Both the position numbers and the translations under genes were made by a program. A stretch of 64,000 nucleotides of DNA from Nepenthes gracilis (taxonomy: Eukaryota > Streptophyta > Magnoliopsida > Caryophyllales > Nepenthaceae): contig BSYO01000011.1 in the NCBI GenBank assembly GCA_033239525.1, positions 7,655,973 through 7,719,972 of the forward strand, given 5' to 3'. Below are positions 12,372-24,791 of this stretch, in pieces. Position 1 is the stretch's first letter. Each line of letters opens with the position of its first letter. The notes under the pieces were generated by a model that had not been told where the DNA came from, did no database searches, and was given only the letters and a program-made list of their open reading frames with translations.

Positions 12372-13690
12372 AATCCTCCCCCCTTAAAGAAATTTCATTC
12401 TAAAATTAGTGTAAACTCATTTTTCAAATGAATGGAAGTATTTTTCCTTGAACTTCTCCTTGGCTTTCTGAATAACTTCTCCATCAATTTGATGATTTGA
12501 TTACACTTTTACCATTGAAAATACCTTGTTTCTTAGCACCTACTCCTTGCAATCCATAATCTAAACAGGTTGCTCCTTATAATACAAATCATCCTACGTT
12601 GGCAATGACTCATAATATATCATATGTGATGGGTCATGCATATACCTCTTCAACATAGACACGTAAAACACATGGTAGACGTTTGATAATAATGGTGGCA
12701 AAGCAAGTTTGTGTGCCACATCACCCACTCTCTCCAATATCTTTAATGGTCTGTTGAAAAATTAGCTGAGCTTTTCTTTCTTCTCAAATCACATGATACC
12801 ATTCCATAATGAAACTGCCAGGAATGCCATACCTCTAACATTTAACTACAGGTCACACCATCTCTTATTGATATAGTAATTTTGCCTACTTTGGGCTACT
12901 CCGAAATGATCATGGATTAGATTGATATTCTCTATAGTTTCTTGTGTAAAATCGAGTCCTATAATCCTTAGATTTTGATCTCTTCCTAACTAACAAGTGA
13001 TCTACTATTTCATCCATACGGTGCTTTGATGGCACCATCTCAATAGTTACATGGTAACTATTATTATATGCAAATTCTTATATTGACAAGTATGGGTTTC
13101 AACTTTCACCTAACTCCAACACCAATGATCACAACAAATCCTTGAGAATTTGTTAGTCCTTTTTTACTATCTATCGATTTGAGAATAAAATTGCCATGGT
13201 AAACTTCATATGAGTCCCTATCTTATGATGCAAACTCCTCTAAAACCTCAATACAAATCTTAGAACTTTATTCAATGCAATAGTTATTAGAATTTTGGGG
13301 AACCTTATAATCTCATTATTGTATAAACTTGACAATCGTTCCCGTGAATACATGACCTTCATCACCAAAAAGCATTTTGATTTTGTTAGTTGGTCTATAA
13401 TAACACAAATCACATCATGACCTTTAGTTGTACTCGAAAGTACAACCACAAAATCCATCATTGTATGATCTCATTTTAGCCTGGAATCAACATCGATTGA
13501 AGTTAAGTTGCTAGTTGTTGATGCTCCACTCTCACTTGTTCACAAATAAGGAACCTAGACACATAATTTGCAATGTCTTTGTTTATCCTAATCCACTATT
13601 CAACTTCCTTAAGTCCTAATACATCTTTGTGCTCATGGGATGTATCAGGTATTTGGCATGATACATCCCAAATTGCCTACTGCCATGCCT
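12372..13690 (-). mobile_element. Ty3/gypsy pol 3' part (integrase), minus strand, decayed
   Basis: The minus strand encodes the HHCC-finger region (YVSRFLICEQV; the usual first Cys of the CxxC reads Phe), then MMDFVVVLS and VIIDQLTKS, the integrase core start with its first catalytic Asp, and further downstream fragments of the C-terminal GPF/chromodomain-like region. Only the integrase end is present; RT and gag are missing on the right, where a plus-strand LINE begins. The longest open part is 13,240-13,461. Nonfunctional. Confidence 0.7.
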
Positions 13691-14970
13691 TAAAATAGGA
13701 ATTTGATTTTATTTAGTAGAAGGCTAAGATCAAATGACTCCAAGAGGGTGACCAATGCTCCAAGTTCTTTTGTTCAGTCACAGGGAATTGAAATCACAAT
13801 AGGATTCTCTCCTTGGTTAAAGAAGATGACACCCCTAGTAGCAGCCTGGATGAGGTTTAGCAATTGATAGTTGTTCACTTTGTGTGTAATCTAGGGAAGG
13901 GGTGTGCTGATATACCCTTTGACAAGGAAAGACTCCGCCCGTTCATCTTGTGTACGATTCCTGATAACCTTGGAGAGCCTCTTTGCTGTTTGGTGAGTGA
14001 TAAGGAGGTCCAGCAATCTTTGTTCTCCATAGGTGACTGCAAAGCTACTGATCCAGATGGGCTCTCATCAAAGTTCTTTAAAGAGGTATGGCATATTGTG
14101 GGTCCTTCGATTACTGAGGCGGCTTGAGATTTTTTTCAGCATGGAAAACTCCTCAAGTAAGTCAATGACACCATCATTAGCTTGATACCAAAGGTAATGT
14201 TCTCTTCCAATGTATCTGATTTTAGACCTATTTCGTGTTATAATTTTATTTATAAAATTACTTTGAAGATTGTAACCAATCGTATCAAACCTACACTCTC
14301 ATATTTGGTTGATCACTGTCAAACTGCCATTGTGGCGGGGAGGCAAATCGGTGACAATATCCTGCTTGCTCAACCTTGGACCGATTTGAGATCTTCATTC
14401 TGAAACCTAATACGTGTGCTCTCTGTCACAATGGAATGGAGAGCCATGATCATATATTCTTCAACTGCTTCTCAGCTGATGTCTAGAGACTGATGCGTTG
14501 ATTTGCTGGAGGGAGTTGGCCGTATAATGATTGGGAAGTAGACATCAAATGGGCAGTCCTCAAATGGAAGGCTAAAAATTGAAAAGCACACTCTTATCAG
14601 CTCACATTAGCAATTGTAATTTATTTCATCTGGAGGGAGCGCAACCGAATAACCTTCAATAAATTTTACCGAAGACTATAATTCAGATAGTTAATTTGAT
14701 TGCGTCATGGTACAAAATAAGATAAAAATGTGTATCTTTGGTAGAGAAAATAGTAGCAGATCCTTCATGATAAGATGAAACTTACCTTTAGATTGTATTA
14801 GGCTTAGATGATGTTGCTCTTTCTTGCTAATGATTTGGTCTCACGATATATTATAACTCAGGGTAATTTATACGCTCTAATTCGAGACTTATATTGTAAC
14901 TTGAAATTAGAATATAGATTTTGTAATTTTTTTTTACTTTAAAATACAATTAATTATTTACCAAAAAAAG
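13690..14970 (+). mobile_element. LINE copy, plus strand, with internal deletion
   Basis: The sense strand gives SLVKEDDTPSSSLDEV, FDKERLRPFILCTIP, then GDCKATDPDGLSSKFFKEVW and SLIPKV...DFRPISCYNFIYKI, the pre-RT and finger blocks of the same LINE family as at 6.3-9.0 kb. At about 14,372 the frame jumps straight into the zf-RVT tail (TCALCHNGMESHDHIFFNC at about 14,410), so the RT palm, FADD box and thumb are deleted. The 3' end reads ..ATTTACCAAAAAAAG at 14,955-14,970. Confidence 0.8.
13864..14403 (+). pseudogene. LINE pre-RT and RT finger remnant
   Basis: Two open stretches (13,864-14,127 and 14,182-14,403), separated by one in-frame TGA near 14,126, encode the region before and including the first RT motifs (PDG..SKFFK, LIPKV, RPISCYN). 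The last residues after IGDNILLAQ come from the fused zf-RVT segment, not from RT. Confidence 0.75.
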
Positions 14971-15778
14971 ATGTGAGATTAGGTGGTTGGGCAGTTCTAA
15001 TGGTGTATTCACTGTACAATTAGCTTACAAAATCTTCCGAGACTCAAAAGCTAAAGTGGTATGGGGACAGTTAGTTTGGGGCCCGCATCAAAACCCTCCA
15101 CTTGCATTTATCCTTTGGCTAGTAATTCGGAAGAGGTTAAGTACATTTGACCGAGTTGGGAACTTCATTTAGAAACCTAATACGTGTGCTCTCTGCCACA
15201 ATGGAATGGAGAGTTATGATCATTTATTCTTCAATTGCCCCGTCTCAGCTGATGTTTGGAGGCTGATGTATCAAAATGCGGGTGTGAGTTGGCCATATAA
15301 TGACTGAGAAGCAAACATCAAATGGGCAGCCCTCAATTGGTAGGATAAGAATTGTAAAGCACACTCTTATCAGCTCACATTAGTATCTATAGTATATTTC
15401 ATTTGGAAGAAGTGCAATTAAAGAACCTTTCACAGATCTCCACCAAGGACTGTGATTCAGTTATTAATTTGATCCGGGTCACAATATGAAATAAGATAAA
15501 AATGTGTACCTTTGGTAGAGAAAATAATAGCAAATCCATCATGATAAGATGGAACTTGCCTCTAAATTGTATTAAGCATTGATGATGTTGTTCTTTTTTG
15601 CTAGTGATTTGACCTCATGATGTATTATGTTTCGAAATATGCCATGACTTATATGCTCTAATATAAAGCCTACATTGTAACTAAGAGTTAAAATATAGAT
15701 TTTATAAATTCCTTCTTTGTTTTAATATACAATTACTTACTTACCAAAAAGAAAAGATTATTTATCCAAAAAAAAAAG
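14971..15778 (+). mobile_element. Second LINE 3' end, directly behind the first one's A-tail
   Basis: Starting right after the A-run at 14,963-14,970, the sequence encodes SSNGVFTVQLAYKIF, VWGQLVWGPHQNPPLAFILWLVIRK and, in the next frame, the zinc signature CALCHNGMESYDHLFFNCP. It shares ACCTAATACGTGTGCTCTCTG and most of the following 500 bases with the first copy at about 14,403-14,960. It ends in A-runs at 15,744-15,778. This is a 5'-truncated insertion of the same family. Confidence 0.8.
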
Positions 15779-18700
15779 AGTATTGATTTCTTTCCTAAAT
15801 CGAGCAAAAAGAATTCGAGCAAGCAATTATTATACTCAAATTGGACAAAGAAAATTTCAAAGATGAGTGCTAATTCCTATACCTAGATTGAGTGAAGGAA
15901 ATATGGGGGAGTAATTCTTATAACTAGATTAGACAAAGAAAATTGTCACATGTCAAACTTATTAGTATCAATTATTTCATATCTTAACCTAGCCATTAGG
16001 GGCATAATTATGTGGCATTTGGTTCATGGCAATAGAATGAATTCAGAGAGATTGTTTGTGATATTTCACATTAGGAACCTCGGTTGAGATAGGTTCTATA
16101 AAATCTATAATTTTACTGATGTTTGGATTCTATGGAATATTTGTTATATGCATGATATTTTGGGTTTGGGGCAACTTTTGGTTGCTAATTCTTAATGTAC
16201 TCTTGATTGTGTTTACAGTGTATTGTATAGTCTCAGATAGAATACAACTAGTTTATGAGGTTGATATTGCTCTTGTTTATCCTAATTTCTTTATCCAAGA
16301 TGTTTATCGTGTACTATTTTATTATTATTATTACTTATTGAGCTTTTGAATTACCCTTATATTTTTTTGTCTCAAAAATAGTGCTGATCCCACAGAACTG
16401 GCCAGTGATCTAGTTTTGCTGAGGAGCTTATAGGTAGATGATCTTGAAGTCCAACTTTTCATGTTGATACTTGCAAGGGTTTTCTTTTATCACATTTAGT
16501 AAAGACAAAATTGCTTTTAAGGCTAGGTCTCTTTGATTTTGGATATACCAGACATTTATTTCTATCTCGTGATTTAAGGAGTTAGACTTTTAATAAATAG
16601 ATATTTTGTTTTTTATGGAATTTATGGATGATGAATTTTTAAGGTATTTATGATGGGTTGTTTATGATTAAAATTTTTTCTCGTTGTGAGTGTTTGGACC
16701 AACTGACGGGCACCCTAGGTCCAGGTCACCACACAAGGCCTTAGATCCTGGCTAGACCTTGTAGTGGGTGGGTGGCTCGGGGGGAACTCATTGTTCTCCT
16801 TGTGGACCTCTTGATTGGCCAGTGCTCTGAGCGCTTAGGTAGTGTAATTTCAGCAACTTGCTGAGGCTAATATCAACGGCAATGATGGAGTTAGATGAAG
16901 TGGTGAAAGTGCCTTGCCAAGGCAGTTCCCCCTCTCTCTTGTGGCCTCTCTCTCAGCCTTGGTCAGCCAAGCTTGGCTTCTGCTCAATTTAGTCTCCCTT
17001 CCAGTCCTAAGAGCTTCTTTAAATGAGGCCTATAGAAGTCTTACTAGTAAAACAAAGAAAAAAGTCTTAATAGTGAAGTAAAGAAAGAATTATAATGGTA
17101 GAGAGCGTCAACTCGCAAATGAATAGTGGAAGGGGAAAACTCTAGAATGAATTTCCTTGAAACGTTCCCCTATTTCACTAGGTCTGAAGGGGATTTTTTG
17201 AATACCCCTAGGCGGAGATGGCCATCGGATTTTGAAGTCATGGGGCATCCATACCTTTACTTTGATCATCAAATCTTGGCCGATATGTGCTATTGTTTGA
17301 ATAGGGTGTGACGATATAAGAGCATGTACAAAAAACTAGAGCCAACTTGGCTAGCACATACAATGTCAGTTCGGATTCGACATCTTGGCAGCTATACAAA
17401 ATTTTTATTGTCATATTTATTTAAAAATAAATTGACTGAGCACAAAATAATGAAGTTTAGAGATTGTTTACTACCATTGAAGTTAGGACGGTTAAATAGA
17501 ATTCTACTTTTTAAGTTCAAGGTATATCCTGATAATTTTTTGTTGATTGCTGAAGTGATAGTAACATTGATGCATCTGTTGAATACGTCTCTATTTACTA
17601 CAACTCATTATGTATCTGTTAAATATAACCAGTGACATTTATAATAATTCAATAATATTTATTATACATGATTCTTCTTTTATTATTTAAAACAAACATC
17701 CTTTAAAAATGATTTATTATCAATTTATTAATATTTTAGTGTATATATACCTCCTATGTTATGTTAGTTACTTATTTGTGTGAGAAATAATTCATACTTG
17801 ACATTATCAAAGAACTCACTTCATAGAAATTTTAGTAGCATCGTATATTACTTATATTATTGCATTTTTTTTTATCAAACTGAGTAGTCCACTCTCTAGT
17901 CTTTGGCTCTTTGCTTATCATTCATGATTGCAATTCAAAATTAATACATATCTGAATTGATTTTTTATTTGGGATGGTAATCACCAAAAGCGAGATCCAA
18001 GCCCAAAGGTTATGACTCTAATCTTGTATATCACAAATAATTAAGTCAAGGGGTACGGGTTTTACTCTCAAGTTATTCTTTGATATCTAAATCAGTATAA
18101 GTTTGAGAAAAGTTATGAAAGGAAAAAAATTACCAAATCATTGAGTTTCACCACAAGATCTTGGTATTTGGGGGAATATATTGTGAGTGGTTGAGCGCCA
18201 TGATGTGCTTTCCAGGAGTTTTGCAGCCTTTTAGGAGAGATTGGTCCAAGGCACTCCTAGTGCCAAATGGTGTTAGGTTTTCGAGAAGGGAAGGGACTAG
18301 CACTCTCCCTCGGTGTTGTCTCTCCTTGCAGACCATGGGTGGCACCTTGTTTTTCGGAGTATGGAGCTCTCCACTCTTAATTAAGGCACTTCATATAGAA
18401 GCCAAAGGATTCACCTTCAAATCTTGAGGGGTTGAAAAAGAGTTTTGTGGTTGCTTTTTTATGAGAGCACAATGGTGTTTCTTTCCCGATTCCTTGAAAA
18501 CAAGTGTAAATCAAGTAGAGAATTAGAAAATTGGGACATCATAATTGAGGATTGGTGAGGTATTATAGGTCTAATGCCAAATGTAAACATGGGGAAGGAA
18601 TTTCTGGCTAATTGGTTATGTATCTAAGGTCAGGAGGTTGCTGTATGAGTGTTAAAATTTTCTTCTGACATGACCATCATGTCTTATCACATATCTTCTA

Positions 18701-19086
18701 CATAATTTTTTATAAGGGTTGTCAGGCCTTTTTTGACATGTTAGATGGATTAAGTTTAAATCTTTCCATTAGTCTTGTAGTGAGCCAATAGGAATGTTTG
18801 TAGTCAAGTGCTAACGTATTTTATTAACTCAGTCTTTATCTTACCTTCAATTTTGCTCCGACTATCAAACCAAGACAAAGATAAGGAGGCTCTATGGGTC
18901 AGTTGCTCCATGTTGAGGTTCAAGGGGTACCAGTAGCAAGCAAAAACTAATCCTCAAATGCCACATTGTTGGTGCAACTAGCCACCCCTAAAATGATCTC
19001 TTACTTATTTCCGATCCCTTATCTTAGTAAGAAAGTGGAAAGCATCGAGAGTGTCATTAGTAGGTTTTGCAAACAACTGAAGCTTT
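15779..19086. other. Gene-free stretch, probably retroelement debris
   Basis: I see no gene. 16,080-16,733 has LTR-like composition and ends near GGTCCAGGTCACCACAC, reminiscent of plant Ty3/gypsy LTR ends, without a detectable partner. Small open frames at 17,126, 17,324 and 18,161 match nothing I recognise. 16,690-17,020 is more GC-rich but not coding. Confidence 0.35.
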
Positions 19087-19144
19087 TATTATTATTATTA
19101 TTATTATAATTATTATTATTATTGTTATTATTATTGTTATTATT
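19087..19144. repeat. (ATT)n microsatellite
   Basis: Interrupted ATT/GTT trinucleotide array. A similar array sits at 25,703-25,733 at the corresponding place beside the related LTR remnant (in inverse orientation), so it probably belongs to the element family. Confidence 0.85.
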
Positions 19145-19690
19145 TGATGTGCCCCTAGATTCGGATTACTATTGGAGCCAAATTTTCACATGATCTTCCT
19201 CATCGAGTCGAATTGAAATGGGTTTGGGACGATAGCTCCAAACCTAGATTTTGCACACCACAATTGAAAACGAGAAGTCAGAGGACTGCGAAAATTATTT
19301 CCACCATATATTATTTGATACTCAAGTTAAAAATCCTTTTTAGAAAATAGAGAGATGTTAGGAGGATGCTAGTTAATGCAGAATTGTATGTGAGTGGGGG
19401 ATGTGAAAGGAGGATTGACTTCTGTAGGTACGCCCGACAAGGAGTAACTTGAAGAGGAAGGAGGTCTAGGTTTTCTTTTGGATACATACAGTCAAAAATT
19501 TACTAGGGTTGCATTTGGTGAGTGACTCATTATGAGTGCACTTGGTAGGGAGTGACTCGCTATGGATGTACTCGACAAAGAGTGGCTTACTATAGATACA
19601 CTTTGTAGGGAGTAGCTCATTATGAATACACTCAGTAGGGAATACTTTATTACGGATGCACTCGACAGGGAGTAGCTTGCTGTGGATGTA
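19145..19690 (-). mobile_element. LTR remnant with about 30-bp tandem repeat (minus orientation)
   Basis: 19,517-19,690 consists of about six degenerate copies of a roughly 30-bp unit (GGTAGGGAGTGACTCGCTAT type). Reverse-complemented, the unit reads AAGCCACTCTTTGTCGAG.., the same as the tandem units at 61.55-61.90 kb and 25.36-25.44 kb. The motif CTCAAGTTAAAAATCCTTTT near 19,322 also recurs at 41,555 and, inverted, at 61,983. This marks it as an inverted copy of the same LTR family. Confidence 0.6.
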
Positions 19691-19960
19691 GGAAGGAGGG
19701 TTGATTCTTGGTTTCAGGACATAGGGCTTTCGGCTATGGGACGGAGGTTTGGCTTTGGGACGGAGGGCTATTGGTTCTGGAACGAAGGGATCTTGGATGG
19801 AGGGTAGGCCTCCTGGAAAGAGGGTAGCTCCTAACTTTGAGGCGGAGGATTCATGGCCACGGGACGGAGGACTTGTGGCTCCTAGCCTTCCTTTTAGGCT
19901 GTGTTGGTAGGGGAGCGGTAGCCTTGGTGATCCTGAATGGAGAAGGTGGGCCCCAACGAG

Positions 19961-20131
19961 CTAGTTTGAGGGCCTCGGGTGATAGAAGGTGATCCCTTGT
20001 AAATCCTCCAGGTGGGGCCGAATCAACGCCGTCAACGGCCTAATGGACTCCACCTCCTTGCGTGAAGCCATGCCGAAAAGGGTAGTTGGCATATTACCCC
20101 AAACCTTGGATAAGGGAAGTCGCTAGAAACC
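19961..20131 (-). pseudogene. Transposase_28-type retroelement ORF, 3' part
   Basis: On the minus strand this frame continues the ORF of 22,997-23,449 after removal of the solo LTR and one copy of its target duplication: ..DFPLSKVWGNMPT and, later, RPHLEDLQGITFYHPRP, ending at a TAG at 19,961-19,963. The family is the plant gypsy-type transposase (putative) domain found in TAT-like LTR retrotransposons; its molecular role is unknown. A single-base loss next to the LTR junction puts the two halves in different frames. Confidence 0.55.
20127..20131. repeat. Target-site duplication (aaacc), left
   Basis: AAACC directly precedes the TG terminus of the solo LTR and is repeated exactly at 22,997-23,001 after its CA terminus. 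Confidence 0.85.
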
Positions 20132-22735
20132 TGTGACGGAACGGATTATTCTCCATTGAATAACCTCCGTCAATGATGACACAACCCTAAGCCTATACTT
20201 TAAACTATAGACTTCAACGGGAAATCCGGCAGAGTTTCCTCTGCAATTGGACGAAAACCGAAATACAACCTGTTAAAATATCAACCTGCAACAAGCACAC
20301 ATCTATTCAAAAGGCTTAACTCAAAGCCTACAACACACCACACAGGATCACACACAGCCATATCATCCATGGCTCCAACACAGTACTCAACCTACAGTAC
20401 TGGATCTAGAGAGATGCCATCTAACTAATCAAAACTCCAAACACAAATATACAAACGCGGAAGCATAATTAAATCATCACACATGCGGAAGCATAATAAA
20501 ATCATAAAATAACAACAATAATGAGCCACGCCCAACTCTGAGTGGCTATCCACAGTCCGATCCAACTCTATTGTCCAAATCTTCTGATCACGCGCCGTCC
20601 AGCCAGTCATATCAAGTAAGTCTCTCTCCTTGCTCTATCTACCTGCGCCAGCTAAGTGTTCTCATCTGAAAGGAAAAACATCAACTGCAAGAGTGAGCCA
20701 ATAGCTCAAAGAAATGAAATCATAAACACCCCTCCAAGACACGTACAAGAACCGAAACGAGAGGGGATACACACACTCTCCAATCAAGGAACAGGGACAG
20801 GAATGGGAAGCAACTGGGATCGCTCGATCCCTACAGTTCTCACGATCACATGGATTTGTCATTCTTCTGATTCATTTGGATTTTCACTGCTCATATTGAA
20901 TCATTGGGTTCATACTGTTCTCATCACATGGTTAATCTTGAATCACTTGATTCATCGTTTGGATATTATTTACTTTCATTATTATATCATCTTTGCGGAC
21001 CCCGGCTAGTAGACCGTACTAGCCAACGATGCGAGAGAACGAGGATAGGAATGTGTTAGCTACACATTCTAAAGCCACGGCTACTACTTTCGGTCGGTAG
21101 CACATTTACCCTCGGTTGCATCCATGCAACAATCATCTCGATTTACTACATCTCAATATGTAGCGCCGACACACCCCACACCCCGGGTCCGTGGCAATCC
21201 TCGTTCTTCCACAAGTTTCCTAAAGCGTACCACGTACATCACCCGCTCACACGAGCGGCCGGAATACGTGGCCAAGTATCCCTCGGGTTCCCACCACGAT
21301 GGATATGGTACACTAAAGAATACTACCCATATGACTCGGGGTCCTAGTTTCAAGGTTAGGTTCGACACTTGGAGAGGGAAAATCCACATTTGCCACACAA
21401 GATCACATCTCGAGAATCTCATTCCCATCACAAGATCTCCAACCGGAGATCATCTCATCAAACACATCTCCAACCGGAGATTATATCATCACAAGCACAA
21501 TGTGGACTCCCTTCCAATCACATCACGGTTCACAATCACCAAAAGGACTCAATTCCCTTAATCACAATATGGACTTCATTCCCTTATTCACTACAATCAA
21601 CCCAAGTTCACAAGAGAAACCAGATCTCATACCTCGATGATCACATCTCACTTTGGAACCTCCGCACACGGATTCACATTCGGGTTCTTACTTTTACGTT
21701 TAATCATTTAAACGCTACATTTCTCATTACATTTCGGGTGAACATTATCGATTCTCTTTTGAACACCCGACGCCGAATACGGTTCAATACTTGGAGATCG
21801 GACGTCCGGTGGATTCGTACATACAATTCGTACCTATATTTCACGTTCGGGTTCAATTTACTTAACACGAGGGTGGAAGTATGCAACTTCCCACTCACTT
21901 TCGGATTAATCATTACGGAAGTCTTTCAAGGCTCCCGGATGCCCGCGAACGGTCAAATCTTGCGATTCGGCATCCGGTCGATATATATACACAATTGGAA
22001 TACCGGATTCATATTTTAGAGTTCTTTCATCATCTCACGAAGGTGGAAACACGCAAAATCCACCTCCGGTCTCGGGTGAACACGATGCGGGGCCGATTTA
22101 GAGGGCCGGACACATGAAGAAATGTCGAAACGTCTGAAATCGAACCCGCGGCCGACATATGTTCATATTTGGGGACGTGGGCTTTCCAATTTTGGGGTCA
22201 ATTTCATGATACGGGGCCGAAACGGAAACCCCAAAATCCCGTAGGTTAGGGTTTCGGTAAAAACCCACCCGGCGAATCGGACACGAATCGGACAACTAAC
22301 CACATTTTCATGGACCTCAAGGCATGGGTTTTCAATATCCTAACATTCCCCGTGGGTATCGACACAAAATACCCAACGAAAATACACAAAACATCGAAAG
22401 AGAACGAGAAGTGGGTATGAGAACACTTGCCTCGACGTGCTCTACATTTTCTCCAACTAGCTCGAGCTCGGAATCGGACCCGAAGGCCTCCATTTTCCTC
22501 TTTTTTCCTTCGCGAGCTCCTCCTCTCACCGGGCTCCCACGAGCGCCGCTGCTCCACCGCGACGCCCGGCCAGCCACCACCTCGCACGGCCGTCGCCGGC
22601 CGCCGCGACCCTGCGCCACCGGCGCCGGCGCCGTCCGCCCCTCTCTTTCTCACCAACAAACCCTAACCCTCGCCCCTCTCTCTCTCTTCGAATCCCCTCT
22701 TCCCGAATCTGCCTCCCCCCTTCCCCTTTTTAACT

Positions 22736-22780
<45 letters not shown>

Positions 22781-22996
22781 TATATATTACGTTTTCTTTT
22801 AATCTCGATTTAAATTTGATACCCGAACGATCAAATAGGCACACTCTGGTACCGACCCAACAATTCCGAATATTCTTCCAAAATTTCATAATGTTAAATT
22901 AATTTTTCACATGCCCGAATTACCCAAAATTACCGAAAATAATAAATAATTCCAATTTAGTCCGATAAAAATATTTCAGGATTTTGGGATGTTACA
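20132..22996 (-). mobile_element. Solo LTR, 2,865 bp, Ty3/gypsy type
   Basis: The left edge is TGTGACGGAACGG, the right edge ..TTTGGGATGTTACA, and both are flanked by the 5-bp duplication AAACC. Read on the minus strand it starts TGTAACATCCCAAAATCC, a very common start of plant Ty3/gypsy LTRs, hence the strand call. There is no internal pol sequence, so the element was reduced to one LTR by recombination between its ends. The block 22,490-22,690 is GC- and CpG-rich and gives overlapping open frames on both strands; these are compositional, as are the open frames at 21,124-22,117. Confidence 0.85.
22741..22774. repeat. (TA)n microsatellite inside the solo LTR
   Basis: 17 perfect TA units. Confidence 0.95.
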
Positions 22997-23001
22997 AAAC
23001 C
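22997..23001. repeat. Target-site duplication (aaacc), right
   Basis: Exact copy of 20,127-20,131, immediately after the solo LTR. Confidence 0.85.
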
Positions 23002-23449
23002 TTCACAAAAAAGAATTGTCTTTCCAGTTCTTGACAAAATCATAAATGGCCTCACTAATGTGCAACTCGCGAGGGGACAGTGAGATCCAATCTTTGCTAT
23101 GTTGGAAGCAAAAGATAACCTTCACTGCCGTTGTTGTGAGTGCCCTCCCCCGATGACAAAGGAATATGCCCATGGAGCACAAGTATTGAATGGAGTTTGG
23201 ATGAAACTTTGCCAACGGAACTCCGAGGGCTAGAAAAATATCGTATAGCTCCCCGGAGATAGGAAGGTAAAGACCACTTCACAGGTGAGCCTCGTAGATG
23301 GTGATGAATCCCTCCGGAGGGAAGCAAACCCCGTCATGCTCTCCTGGCACTGCATATAGAATCAACGATGGAATATTATATTGAATGTATAGGGCCTCGA
23401 CATCGCTGGAGTCAAGGATGGCGTGAGTTTCACCAACTTTGGGAGCCAT
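22997..23449 (-). pseudogene. Transposase_28-type retroelement ORF, 5' part
   Basis: From an ATG at 23,449 (MAPKVGETH) the minus strand reads to PPEGFITIYEAHL, then (after one in-frame TGA, probably from CGA) LPISGELYDIFLALGVPLAKFHPN and GRALTTTAVKVIFCFQ, ending KNWKDNSF at the solo LTR. GF-x-T-I-Y-E-AHL followed by LP...ELL-x-IF-x-x-LG is the signature of the plant gypsy-type transposase (putative) family (PF04195). The solo LTR at 20,132-22,996 separates it from its 3' part. It lies antisense to the polypurine tract and LTR at 24,792-25,605. Nonfunctional. Confidence 0.7.
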
Positions 23450-23787
23450 GAAATCTAAGGGAAGTTAAGCTGCAGAAGGATGCGGAGGAAAGACTAAGGA
23501 TGTTTTAAACGAAGCTTCTTCTTTTATAATGATAACCGCTGCACAAATTCAAAAGGGTGTCTCAAAAATGCGTGCTCATGATGCCCGCCACGTGTCGAAA
23601 TTGGAGGGTGTGCAAACAGGCCGAATTGTTCATCTCATTTATGACGAAGATACTGCAATTTTTGGCGACGACATGTGGCAAAAAGCGACGGGCTGACAGG
23701 AAAGATGCTCGAGTTCCCAAGCTGCTAACCAAAACTTCCAAAGTTGCCCAGCTGGTGGCGGTGTGAGGCAATGGGGCAAAACCTTCC

Positions 23788-23950
23788 AGTTTGACCTCCT
23801 AGCCACTTTGGTTGAAACTGGCCAACTACCATTCCAACTTCGACCCATGCTTCGGACTTCAACCATTTGGTCTATGAAGCCGGTCAACTATTCACTCCAC
23901 CTTGTTTGACTGGACAATTTCCACTCCAAGTTTTGGCCATTCTATCATCT
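23788..23950. repeat. Degenerate GGTCAAC-type interspersed repeat
   Basis: Several loose copies of CCGGTCAACTA/TGGCCAACTA with 25-50-base spacing lie between the Transposase_28 ORF and its LTR. The same motif, inverted, is repeated at 42,157-42,340 beside another LTR remnant of the family. Confidence 0.5.
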
Positions 23951-24791
23951 CAACCACCCGGTCTGAACCCATAACTCCTTGAACAAGTCTGGTGCAAAAA
24001 AAGAGAAGAGAGAGAGAGAGGAGAACACAACGACTAAAGACGGAGAAGCGATAGGCGAAATATACGCAAAGACGGTTGCTAGTCCTTTTCATTAATCTCT
24101 CATTTTTACAAGTTACAAAGCCCCTAGAGGCCAATGTACAACGAAAAATTAATAATAATGAACAAAAAAGGGGGGGGGAGAAATACATAAGGTGGCAGCC
24201 TAGACGCAGAGGCCCCTCTCTGTTAAAACAAACCTTCAAGCAGAAAATAACACATCGAGATTAGAACAGAAGCTTGATGTGAGGAAAGGAAGCTGCACAC
24301 AGGTAGTTGAAGGATAAGGAGTGCCAAGTCCAGGTCAGAGAGGGAGACACTAGTGGGACGAGCATAAAAAATGGGTAACCAAAGTGGTCACCTATATGAA
24401 AAAGGGTAACCAAAGTGGACTGGAGTCACATCCTAAGGTAATGCCATCAGAGAACACGAACAATAGCCTCAGCTCTGAGTCGGTAGCTAGAACACCAAGC
24501 CTCACAACAGCTTCTAGTTTCCACACCATTTCATTGATTAAAGAGGGAAGTGATGAAAAGAAACGCCGCGAGCCCCTGATTTATATCATGAGGGGGAACC
24601 GATGGGTTGATGAAAACTAGGGAACCACCATCCTAGCAATTCTGTAGAGAATCAATGAGTAGAGAAGTTATACCAAAAAACAATGAAAAGGAAAATCTGA
24701 TGGAGGCCTGGAAAGAAAGTAGAAGAAAAAAGACAACATGACACATTACGTCCCATCATGAACATGCCTAGAGACGAAAATTTGAACCTCT
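23951..24791. other. Non-coding spacer between ORF and LTR
   Basis: No gene is visible. The block before the LTR (CGTCCCATCATGAACATGCC at 24,749-24,768) recurs at 60,918-60,937 in the second element copy, showing this is element-internal sequence. Confidence 0.5.

Noticed and set aside
16119..16349. Hydrophobic 76-residue frame that could be a membrane protein
   Set aside because: Phe/Tyr/Ile/Val richness comes from T-rich DNA, including a TTA run at its end; the region has LTR-like composition.
19087..19144. Regularly spaced repeats as a possible CRISPR array
   Set aside because: This is a trinucleotide microsatellite in plant DNA; no repeat-spacer structure was seen anywhere in the window.
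21124..22902. Several long open frames (up to 216 residues) on both strands
   Set aside because: They lie wholly inside the solo LTR, overlap each other on both strands and resemble no protein; open length follows from composition.
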